Source: Pseudomonadota bacterium (lineage in GTDB: Bacteria; Myxococcota_A; Polyangia; Polyangiales; Polyangiaceae). Taken from it: DNA of 64,000 nt. The stretch is taken from contig JAFAER010000021.1 in NCBI GenBank assembly GCA_023423895.1, positions 1-64,000 of the forward strand, in the 5' to 3' direction. The notes beneath the pieces were generated by a model. It searched no databases. It saw only the letters and a program-made list of their open reading frames with translations, and had not been told where the DNA came from. This document shows positions 8,833 to 16,303 of the stretch, one piece after another; position 1 is the first letter of the stretch, and each line of letters starts with the position of its first letter. The position numbers were made by a program, and so were the translations under genes.

Positions 8833-8868
8833 GCACGCCTCACGAGAAGGCCGTGCAGATGAGCACGC
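8822..8868 (+). repeat. Direct duplication of a 17-bp start-codon segment
   Basis: The segment CGTGCAGATGAGCACGC occurs at 8822-8838 and again at 8852-8868, exactly 30 bp apart and in frame. Both copies carry an ATG (8829 and 8859) that could start the barrel gene. It looks like a recent short duplication that extended the N-terminus by ten codons. Confidence 0.85.
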
Positions 8869-9533
8869 GCGCGGTTGCGGCGGTTGCCTTCGCGATGATC
8901 GTCTTCGACGCATCGGGCGCACGCGCGCAGGAGCCGCTCGAGCCTTTGCCTTCGCCCGCAGCATCGAGCGCGGCGCCGCCCACGACGACCGCCGACGCGG
9001 TCACGGCCGATGCCGGCGTACCGCCCACGGCGATTGCCGACTCTCGCGCGCCGACGCCGCCGAAGAAGCCGTCCGGCAAGGCCTTTCGTCCTTCGTTCAA
9101 AGGGGCGGCGGGCTTCCAGTACGCGCAGGTGCACGGCGTCCCGATCACGGGCGGGCGGCTGCGGCTCGGCATCGGCGCGCAGAACGACGACACTGCCTTT
9201 TACGCGAATGCGACCGTGCTCTACGGCAGCACCGACGAAGGTCTCCGGACCTGGGGCCTTCGCGGGAGCATCAGCGGCGATCTCCTGCGCGTCGGGCTCC
9301 TTCGACTCGGTGGCGATCTCGAGATGGGTTACCTCGTCGTCCGCCGCGCGACGGTCGACGCACGCATGTGGGCCCTCGGGCTCGGGGCGGGTGTCCACGC
9401 ATCGATCGACGCGTACGCCTTCGGCCCGAACGACGACCACGCGGTCTTCGTCGAAGGAAAGCTCGACGCGCATCTCCACTTCGGCAACGCGTTCATGTGG
9501 GGGCCGAGCGTGCTCGTCGGGTTCCGGTACTGA
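8829..9533 (+). CDS. Probable outer-membrane beta-barrel protein
   Basis: 234 residues from ATG 8829, or 224 from ATG 8859. The second ATG starts a better signal peptide (MSTRAVAAVAFAMIVFDASG, then ARAQE as the cleavage region), while the first overlaps the upstream stop. A Pro/Ala/Thr-rich linker (about residues 40-85) is followed by alternating strands (GGRLRLGIGAQNDDTAFYANA, RTWGLRGSISGDLLRVG, MWALGLGAGVHASIDAYAF), ending in the aromatic C-terminus LVGFRY that is typical of barrels inserted by BAM. Function unknown. The start region contains a duplicated 17-bp segment (see repeat at 8822-8868). Confidence 0.78.
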   Translation: MSTPHEKAVQMSTRAVAAVAFAMIVFDASGARAQEPLEPLPSPAASSAAPPTTTADAVTADAGVPPTAIADSRAPTPPKKPSGKAFRPSFKGAAGFQYAQVHGVPITGGRLRLGIGAQNDDTAFYANATVLYGSTDEGLRTWGLRGSISGDLLRVGLLRLGGDLEMGYLVVRRATVDARMWALGLGAGVHASIDAYAFGPNDDHAVFVEGKLDAHLHFGNAFMWGPSVLVGFRY

Positions 9534-9539
9534 GCGAGC

Positions 9540-10076
9540 TCAAGGACGTTCGACGAACGTCGCCCCTTCTTCGTAGCGCTTCGGGTCCGCGCAGAGCTCC
9601 TCGACGTCTTCTTTCGTCCGGACCGGATCCTTGAAGATCGGCTCGGCGTCGGCATCCGCATGTTCGCCTTCGCCTTCGCCTCCGTCTTCGTCGCCCGCGT
9701 CTTCGAGATCCGACACGTCGTAGTACCAGTCGAAGACCTCGGACCCGTCGTCGTTGTCCTTGTGGAGCTTGCAGCCTGCAATGATGTTCGCGCGCGGGCA
9801 CTTGCCTTCGCCGGCCTTCGCCGCGTGCTTCTCGCGGCAATCGTCGCGCACCTGGCTGACGGCGATCGTGTCGATCACCTCCTGACAGAACGGCGCGCGC
9901 GTCTTGCTCGGGTTGCTGACGAAGCGGCGATCGCAATAGACGTCACCCGTCTCGCCGATCACGTCACCGAGCACGTTGGCTGCGCAGCCACCGACCTTGC
10001 ATCCGGTCGCGAGCAACAGGAGGGCAGCGGGAAGAAGACCGCGGCGCACGCACGCGGAACGAAGAACGGTAAGCAC
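9540..10076 (-). CDS. Cys-rich lipoprotein of unknown function
   Basis: 178 residues. Signal peptide with a good lipobox (LLLLATGC). The mature protein has about nine cysteines (KVGGCAAN, VYCDRRF, FCQEV, DDCREKH, KCPRAN, AGCKLH, LCADP) and a very acidic stretch (DEDGGEGEGEHADADAE). Cys content and acidic linkers suggest a periplasmic or surface disulfide-bonded protein. No motif points to an enzyme and no family is recognised. Its stop is only 6 nt from the convergent stop of the barrel gene at 9533. Confidence 0.78.
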   Translation of the reverse strand: MLTVLRSACVRRGLLPAALLLLATGCKVGGCAANVLGDVIGETGDVYCDRRFVSNPSKTRAPFCQEVIDTIAVSQVRDDCREKHAAKAGEGKCPRANIIAGCKLHKDNDDGSEVFDWYYDVSDLEDAGDEDGGEGEGEHADADAEPIFKDPVRTKEDVEELCADPKRYEEGATFVERP

Positions 10077-10449
10077 GATTCGAACGTTCTAGCGCGGGCG
10101 TTCACCCATGCCAGCGCGGCGTATCGCCGTCGGTACGAAATCACTCGGCGTCATTCGTCGCGGAGCTCGCTAGGGCAGGACGTTGCTCTCGCTCGAAATG
10201 CCCACGAAGCGTGGCGACGACCCTGCTCGCGCCTGCGATCGACGTAGGCATGATCCCATTGTCGTTCGGGCAATTCGCTCGCCTCGCGCGTGCTCGCGCG
10301 TGCTCGTCTCCGCCCTGCGCGCTCCTCGTCCGGAGGTCGCCATGATCCGATCGTCATGCCCCTCGATGGCAAGTCGTTGCCAGAGCGCGTGAAATCGAGG
10401 GCCTGTCCACGCGAGGCGCCGCGGCACGTGCATTGCGAGGGGCCCCGCC
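10077..10449. other. Divergent promoter region without a visible gene
   Basis: 373 nt between the leftward lipoprotein gene (start 10076) and the rightward VWA gene (start 10450). Short frames exist but none has coding character or a ribosome site. It should contain both promoters. Two imperfect copies of an ATGATCC(C/G)AT motif occur near 10251 and 10342; their meaning is unclear. Confidence 0.5.
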
Positions 10450-11988
10450 ATGCCCCGCCAATACCTCTCGGTCTTCGTTCCCGTCCTCTTCGCGCTCTCC
10501 GGCGTTGCCTGCGGAGCCGACGATGCGATGTCGACGATGGGCGATCCAGCAAGCGCAGCGGGCGACGCTCGCGGTCCGGGCTGGTCGTCTTCGGAAGACG
10601 CGCCCGGTGGTGTGGCCGGCGAGACCTATGGGGCGCTCGTCGAGAACGACTGGGTCGAGACGGCGAAGGAGCCAGTCTCCACGTTCGGAGCCGACGTGGA
10701 CACGGGGAGCTACTCGTTGATGCGTCGGGATGTCCGCGCAGGTCGCCTTCCGCATCCCGACAGCGTTCGGGTCGAGGAGTACATCAACTACTTCCACTAC
10801 GACTACGCCGGGCCGCAGGACGAAAAGCCGTTCTCGGTACATCTCGAAGGAGCGCCGTCTCCGTTCGGTCAGGGCTTTCATCTCCTGCGCGTCGCGCTCC
10901 AGGGCAGGGTGATCGACGTCGCGCAGCGCAAGCCTGCGAACCTCGTCTTCCTCGTCGACGTCTCGGGCTCGATGACCGCCACGGACAAGCTGCCGCTCGT
11001 GCAGACGATGCTCCGGAGTCTCGTGTCGAAGCTCACGGACGCGGACACACTTTCGATCGTGACCTACTCCGGCACCGAGTCCGTGGTGCTCGCCCCGACG
11101 CGCGTGAGCGACAAGCAGAAGGTGCTTGCGGCGATCGACGCGCTCTCCGCAGGCGGCAGCACGAACGGCGAAGGCGGCATCCGAAAGGCCTACGAGCTCG
11201 CCGAACAGGTGAAGATCCAGCAGCAGGTCGACTCGGTGAATCGTGTCATCCTCTGCACGGACGGCGACTTCAACGTGGGCCTCACGGGTGATGCTCTGAT
11301 CTCGCTCATCGAGCAGGAGCGCGAGAAGAAGATCACGCTGTCCACGTTCGGCTTCGGACAGGGGAACTACAACGCGCGCGACATGGAGGCCCTCGCCGAC
11401 AAGGGGAACGGCAACTACGCGTACATCGACGGACCGGAGGAGATCGAGCGCATCGTCCAGAAGCGGCTCGTGTCGACCCTGCAGGTGATCGCAAAGGACA
11501 CCAAGATCCAGCTCGAGCTCGATCCTTCGTTCGTGCAGCGGTACCGCCTGGTCGGCTACGAAAACCGGGTCCTCGACAACGAAGACTTCGAGGACGACAC
11601 GAAGGACTCGGGCGAGCTCGGAGCAGGTCACTCCGTGACGGCGTTCTACGAGGTGGAGCTCACCCAGGGCGCGAAGGATGGCCAGCTCGCGGCGTCGAAC
11701 CTCGGCGGCGTGAAGCTGCGTTGGAAGCAGCCGGACGGTGACGTCTCGGCAGAGGCCTCGATCCCGTTCCCCGCGACGAGCCTCGGCGCGTCGTTCGAAG
11801 GAGCCTCCGAGGACTTCCGGTTCGCCGCCGCGACGGTGGAGTTTGCCGAGATCGTGCGGAAGTCGAAGCACAGCGAAGGCGCTCGCTTCGACGACGTGAT
11901 CGGGATCCTGTCTGGTGCGTCGAAGCAGGATCCGGATCGCCTGCAGCTCGTCGAGCTCGTTCAGGCGGCGAAGTCGCTCCCGCACTGA
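10450..11988 (+). CDS. von Willebrand factor A-domain lipoprotein (YfbK-like)
   Basis: 512 residues with a ribosome site (GAGGGG) before the ATG. Lipobox LSGVAC. After an acidic linker comes the N-terminal region typical of YfbK-type proteins (STFGADVDTGSYSLMRR, VRVEEYINYFHYDY), then a VWA domain starting at LVFLVDVSGSM. The MIDAS residues DxSxS are at 170-174, with a Thr in GGSTNGEGG and a Asp in LCTDGDFNVG, so metal-dependent ligand binding is likely intact. The C-terminal ~180 residues are the usual YfbK extension. Such proteins are surface or periplasmic binding/adhesion modules; no ligand can be inferred here. Single gene, convergent with the large cytochrome gene. Confidence 0.92.
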   Translation: MPRQYLSVFVPVLFALSGVACGADDAMSTMGDPASAAGDARGPGWSSSEDAPGGVAGETYGALVENDWVETAKEPVSTFGADVDTGSYSLMRRDVRAGRLPHPDSVRVEEYINYFHYDYAGPQDEKPFSVHLEGAPSPFGQGFHLLRVALQGRVIDVAQRKPANLVFLVDVSGSMTATDKLPLVQTMLRSLVSKLTDADTLSIVTYSGTESVVLAPTRVSDKQKVLAAIDALSAGGSTNGEGGIRKAYELAEQVKIQQQVDSVNRVILCTDGDFNVGLTGDALISLIEQEREKKITLSTFGFGQGNYNARDMEALADKGNGNYAYIDGPEEIERIVQKRLVSTLQVIAKDTKIQLELDPSFVQRYRLVGYENRVLDNEDFEDDTKDSGELGAGHSVTAFYEVELTQGAKDGQLAASNLGGVKLRWKQPDGDVSAEASIPFPATSLGASFEGASEDFRFAAATVEFAEIVRKSKHSEGARFDDVIGILSGASKQDPDRLQLVELVQAAKSLPH

Positions 11989-12007
11989 CGCAGAATCGGG
12001 TGCACGA

Positions 12008-12035
12008 GGCGGAGCGCGAACCGTCGTGCTCCGCC
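12008..12035. terminator. Candidate bidirectional hairpin between convergent genes
   Basis: A perfect 8-bp inverted repeat GGCGGAGC (12008-12015) and GCTCCGCC (12028-12035) with a 12-nt loop lies 19 nt after the VWA stop and 13 nt before the end of the convergent heme-lipoprotein gene. There is no T tract, so it may act as a transcript 3' end or stabilising hairpin rather than a classical intrinsic terminator. Confidence 0.45.
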
Positions 12036-12048
12036 GAAGTGCGTGCCT

Positions 12049-15000
12049 TCAGGGGGCAGCGGGCGGACCCGTGATCGGACCGCGCTCCGCGGGCGGCTTG
12101 TTCATGTCGAACGGCGCCTGGAAGCGCGAGATCGTGTCCGACGCTTGGGTGACGAAGTCCGGCTTCAGCGCGGCATCGATCGGACGACCAGAGATCGAGC
12201 CGTGGCACGAGCCGCACAGGCCGTCGAAGAGGTCCGCGCGGAACGACTGATGGGCGTACTCGCCGGGCGAGAAGCTCATCGCCTCGCGCTGCAGGCGCGG
12301 CAGCCCGCGCTCCTGCGAGAGCTTCGTCGGCGGCAGCTCGAGGACGATCGGCACGCCGCCGGGAACGGAGAACTTCGCGGACCCGTCGAGCTCGACGCGC
12401 GCGCTGCCGAGCAAGCGACGTCGCACGTAGACGCGACCGAAAGCGTCGTTCGCCACGAACGAGCCGCCCTTGTCCATGGAGTCGACGTCGAGCGTCGGCG
12501 GTAGATCTTCGTACACGTTGAACGTCCGGACGTCCGTGTCGAGCACACGTCCGGTCGGCGTGTTCTGGAAGAGGAGTGACGCGAGGACCGGGAAGTCGAG
12601 GACGTGGATCTCGGCTTCGGTCTTGTCGGGAATGATCCGCACGTGGCCGTTCGGCTCGTCGAGCCGCGACTGATAGAGCGGCCGCGATAGGCGCCCGTAG
12701 ACGGCGACGGCATCGACCTCCGCGCCCGAAGCGTCGCCCAGGATCTTCGTCTTCACTCCCGTGTTCGTGTCCATCACGTACACGTCGTAGTCGCCACCGC
12801 CTGCTTCGAAGCTGACGAGGACCTGCGTGCTCGGGAGCGCGGACGGTGACGTGTAATTGCCGCTCGTCGGCTGACCCGGTCGTGCGTTCGCGCCCCTGTC
12901 CGGGAACCGCAGCGAGCGAAGGAAGAACGCTGGATCGGGCGACTGCGGCTGCCCAGGGTCGAGCACGCCGGGATCGATCGGGTAGTCGGCGGGATCGGAG
13001 CTCTGGAAGTCGAGGCCGATCGACCGATTGAAGACAGCGAGGACACCACCGCCTGGAGTGCTCTGCGGAACGGAGAAGATCGTCGCGAAGTCCTTGTCCG
13101 CGAGCTCGACCACCTGCGTGGCCTCCGGATACCCGATCGATCCGCGCTGCGCGTAGAGCGGGTGATAGTCGCCGGTATCGAGGTTCAGGCGCCGGAGCGC
13201 GAGCTGATAGAAACCCGGCGCGCGCTTCTCCGCGGTGAAAATGAGGCGGCCGTCGTTCATGAACGTCGGCTGCCGCTCCATGTTGAGGAGGAACGTGAGC
13301 TGCCGGACGCGCGAGCGCGGCGGCGCTGCGGGATCAGGCTCGAGAACGTAGAGGTTCGAGTTCGGCTTCGTCGGATCGGCCGGCGTGCGCTGCGGGCCGG
13401 TGTAGTCGTACGCAGGGCTCGGGAGATTGCCGCGCGTCGAGGCGAAGACGATGCGGCTCGAACCGCCGTCCAGCGGGGCGTACGTCGGGTCGAAGTTGTG
13501 GACCAGCAGCCCGTTCTCCGACGCCGGGGTTGCGTTGATGTCGGGGTGTTTCGCGCAGCCCGAGCCGTCCGCGTTCATCTCGTAGACGGCCAGCGGCTCG
13601 TTCGCGCTCGAGCGCGCGGCAAACGCGACGCGCGTTCCGTCCCAAGAGACCTGCGGCCGACGGATGTCGGCGGTGCTCGGATCGAGGCCGCAACCCGCCG
13701 TGAGCGAGCGGTCGGTGCCGTCGGTCGCCGCGAGCGCGCCGTTCGTGATCGCAGCGTCGACGCGCCGGAGGTCGGCGCCTGGCGCGTACACGTCGAAGTC
13801 CTGCGCGCGCTTCAGGCTGTTCGCCGGCCGCTTCACGTACACGATCGCGCTGAGCGGCGCGAGGTTGTGCGTGGCCCGCTCTCGCTTCAGCCACTCGAGG
13901 AGCACGCAGTAGGCAGGGATCTTGTCGAGATCGCCGCCGTCGTAGTCGTGATTCCCGGCGGCGCATGCGGCCGGGCTCGCGCGCTCGGAGCCGAAGTCCT
14001 CGAGCAGCGGCCCACCTCGATGCGCGAGCCCCACGGGCTGGTCGCAGCCCGCGACACCGCAGACCTCGGGTCGGTACAGGTTCTTCCGTACCATCCGGCT
14101 CGCATCGAGGTCCTCGCTCTCGATCGCCATCTGCGCGAGAGACAGCTCGTAGTTCCGTCGTGTTGCCGAGAGCGAGAAGCTGCCGCCCGATCCGCCGTGG
14201 AGTCGATAGTCGTGGAACATCGACGCCGAGTGGCACTGGATCATCATGCAGCCCTTCTTCACGAGGACCGGCTGCACCTTGTGCGCGAAGAACGAGAAGC
14301 CAGGATCGTCGCGCACGACCTCGGGCGGTCCGTGCAGGCGCGCCCACTCGTCGAAGCGCCGGTAAGCTTCGTCGCTCGGCGACGAGAAGATGACGCCGCC
14401 TTCGTGATACGCGCCGCCCTGCGCAGGGGCCAGCGGACGGCGAAGCAGCTCGCTCTGCTCCGGCGTCTGCGCGAGGTACTCCTGCGCGGCGAGGTAGTTC
14501 CACCGGAGCTGCTCCGGCGTCGTCCCGCAGGTGAAGTAGAGCGAGTTCGACACGCTGCCGTGGCAGTTCGAGGCGGCGCACGCGACCTTCTTCAGCCCGT
14601 CGTCGTCGATGTTCCCGGTGATGACGCCGTTCAGGCGGTCACGGAACGTCGCGAAGTCCGGTCGTGCAGGGTCCTTCGTGAGATCGAAGTCCCCGCGTGC
14701 CGGGATGAACGTCGAGCACGGAAGCCGATCGATGTTTTGCGGGGCGACGCCGGTGTTGTTCTCGGTCGCGCCGTTCTGGATCCAGCGACGGAGCGTCTGG
14801 TACCCGGTGCCCGTGGGGTCGAGGATCGAACCTCCGGCGTGCTTGATGTCCGTCGTGATGACCGACTTCACCCCGTCGTAGCCCTGCACCTCGACCTGGA
14901 ACGGCTCGATGTTCTTCAGCAGAAAGGCCGGCTGCCCGTACGGGCCATAGTCGACGAGCAGGTCCTTGCGCTTCTGCACGCCGTCGAAGCTCGCGGTGTC

Positions 15001-15204
15001 GAGGTTGCCGAGCGCGTTGCCGCGCCCGTCCGCGACGTGGCATCCCGCACCCGTGTTCGTGCGTACGCACGACGTCGTCAGGATGGGGCTGATGGCACGA
15101 TCGAAGTAGGTCGACTTCGTCGGCTCCTTGGTCGAGCAAGCCGCGGCGAGCGCGGCGATACCGGCAGCGATCGCCGGCATGCGGAGATGAAGCAAGCCCT
15201 TCAC
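12049..15204 (-). CDS. Giant lipoprotein with several unusual heme-c motifs and a beta-propeller-like middle
   Basis: 1051 residues from the GTG ending at 15204, chosen because it gives a charged lipoprotein signal (MKGLLHLRMPAIAAGIAALA, then AAC). An ATG at 15180 gives a shorter signal. Candidate heme-binding sites in order: CX8CH at residues 46-56 (SCVRTNTGAGCH), CX4CH at 209-215 (ACAASNCH), CX4CH at 319-325 (CMMIQCH), a CX4CD variant at 382-388, and a classical CX2CH near the C-terminus at 997-1001 (LCGSCHG). The middle (about 440-900) has TolB/WD-like strand repeats (PQVSWDGTRVAFAAR, RIVFASTRGN, MNDGRLIFTAEKR) suggesting a beta-propeller. The combination resembles HzsA-related proteins fused to planctomycete-type cytochrome domains. 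Last gene of a leftward unit after the HEAT and di-heme genes. Probably a periplasmic or surface electron-transfer protein; substrate unknown. Confidence 0.82.
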   Translation of the reverse strand: MKGLLHLRMPAIAAGIAALAAACSTKEPTKSTYFDRAISPILTTSCVRTNTGAGCHVADGRGNALGNLDTASFDGVQKRKDLLVDYGPYGQPAFLLKNIEPFQVEVQGYDGVKSVITTDIKHAGGSILDPTGTGYQTLRRWIQNGATENNTGVAPQNIDRLPCSTFIPARGDFDLTKDPARPDFATFRDRLNGVITGNIDDDGLKKVACAASNCHGSVSNSLYFTCGTTPEQLRWNYLAAQEYLAQTPEQSELLRRPLAPAQGGAYHEGGVIFSSPSDEAYRRFDEWARLHGPPEVVRDDPGFSFFAHKVQPVLVKKGCMMIQCHSASMFHDYRLHGGSGGSFSLSATRRNYELSLAQMAIESEDLDASRMVRKNLYRPEVCGVAGCDQPVGLAHRGGPLLEDFGSERASPAACAAGNHDYDGGDLDKIPAYCVLLEWLKRERATHNLAPLSAIVYVKRPANSLKRAQDFDVYAPGADLRRVDAAITNGALAATDGTDRSLTAGCGLDPSTADIRRPQVSWDGTRVAFAARSSANEPLAVYEMNADGSGCAKHPDINATPASENGLLVHNFDPTYAPLDGGSSRIVFASTRGNLPSPAYDYTGPQRTPADPTKPNSNLYVLEPDPAAPPRSRVRQLTFLLNMERQPTFMNDGRLIFTAEKRAPGFYQLALRRLNLDTGDYHPLYAQRGSIGYPEATQVVELADKDFATIFSVPQSTPGGGVLAVFNRSIGLDFQSSDPADYPIDPGVLDPGQPQSPDPAFFLRSLRFPDRGANARPGQPTSGNYTSPSALPSTQVLVSFEAGGGDYDVYVMDTNTGVKTKILGDASGAEVDAVAVYGRLSRPLYQSRLDEPNGHVRIIPDKTEAEIHVLDFPVLASLLFQNTPTGRVLDTDVRTFNVYEDLPPTLDVDSMDKGGSFVANDAFGRVYVRRRLLGSARVELDGSAKFSVPGGVPIVLELPPTKLSQERGLPRLQREAMSFSPGEYAHQSFRADLFDGLCGSCHGSISGRPIDAALKPDFVTQASDTISRFQAPFDMNKPPAERGPITGPPAAP

Positions 15205-15360
15205 CCGTCCAAGGTTACTCGATCGCTCGCCGAGGAGCGCCACGCGTGTAGCTCCCTCCGATGGGCCCCGAACGCACGGAGTCCGTTCACTCGAGCTTGC
15301 AGGACCATCGACGCTGTCGCTTTCGTGGTCGCTCGTTGTCTTGCTGTGGGCGGAACGGCT

Positions 15361-16290
15361 TTAGAGCCGCCGCAGCGCGATCTGCGCTTGGTCGCGCACG
15401 AGCGTGTTCGGGTCGTTCTTCGCGAGATCTTCGAGGACCCCGCGGGCGCGGGCGTCGTGCAGCGCGCCGAGCGAGTGGCAGGCCGCGTTGCGGACGTTGG
15501 CGTCCGGATCCTTCGCGAGCGCGAGTAGCCCGTCGAAGCCCTCCGGAGCCCGGAGATGCCCGAGGAGCTCCGCGGCGTTTCGGCGGACCATGACGTCGCT
15601 GTCGGTGGCGAGCTGCGCGACGGCCGCAGCGTCCTTGAACGCGTTGATCCGTCCGGCGGATCGGATGGCGGCGAGCTTCACCCGCGGGTCGACGTCGGCG
15701 AGCGCCTTCGACAAGGCACCGTTGCCGTCGTCGTTGAGACGGCCCAGCGCAGTCGCCGCCGCAGCGCGTACGGTCGGATCCGAATCGCGTTCGACCGCCA
15801 GCGCGCAGGCGCTGATTCCGGGGAGCGACAGGAACTCGCCGAGCGCGTTCGCTGCGTACACGCGGCGTACCGGATCGGTGTCCGTCTGCAGCGTCTGCAG
15901 CGTGCGTTCGTAGACCTGCCCCTTGCCGAAGACGCCGAAGATCCGGCGCCGGAGCCACCAGGCCGCGATCTCGCGCGTCCGCGGATTGGCATCGTAGAGG
16001 AGTGGCTCGACGACCGGGATGCAGTCGAGGCACTCGACACGTTCACCGTGCTCGAGCGTCTCCCAGATCGCCATCATCGAGCCCGAGGCGGCGACGCTCT
16101 TGATGCGGTCGCTCGTGGAGATGTGCTCGATTTGATCCGGCGGAACGGCGCCGTAGATGCGCTGCACACCGGCGATGTTCTCGGAGACGGTCGCCGTCGC
16201 GTCGCCGCTCGAGACGAGCGAGGCGCACGCGAGCGCCATCGAAGCGACGATCCCGAAGTACCCGAGCCTGGTGGAGGAGGAGATCTTCAT
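15361..16290 (-). CDS. Exported HEAT-repeat protein in heme-protein cluster
   Basis: 309 residues. An N-terminal signal/membrane segment (LGYFGIVASMALACASL) could be a lipoprotein signal. The body consists of tandem HEAT/PBS-lyase-like helical pairs of ~30 residues: ANPRTREIAAWWLRRRI, DPVRRVYAANALGEFL, DPTVRAAAATALGRL, DPRVKLAAIRSAGRI, DVMVRRNAAELLGHL, DANVRNAACHSLGAL, NTLVRDQAQIALRRL. Such solenoids are protein-binding scaffolds. A CLDC pair near residue 94 lacks the following His and is not a heme site. It lies 13 nt after the di-heme gene and 156 nt before the giant heme lipoprotein on the same strand, so it may hold the two together; that is inference. Confidence 0.85.
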   Translation of the reverse strand: MKISSSTRLGYFGIVASMALACASLVSSGDATATVSENIAGVQRIYGAVPPDQIEHISTSDRIKSVAASGSMMAIWETLEHGERVECLDCIPVVEPLLYDANPRTREIAAWWLRRRIFGVFGKGQVYERTLQTLQTDTDPVRRVYAANALGEFLSLPGISACALAVERDSDPTVRAAAATALGRLNDDGNGALSKALADVDPRVKLAAIRSAGRINAFKDAAAVAQLATDSDVMVRRNAAELLGHLRAPEGFDGLLALAKDPDANVRNAACHSLGALHDARARGVLEDLAKNDPNTLVRDQAQIALRRL

Positions 16291-16303
16291 CGCTTTCTCC
16301 TCC

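Noticed and set aside
13162..15528. Rightward 788-codon frame
   Set aside because: Antisense shadow of the giant heme lipoprotein; its residue composition (Arg, Val, Asp) is typical of reverse frames in GC-rich DNA.
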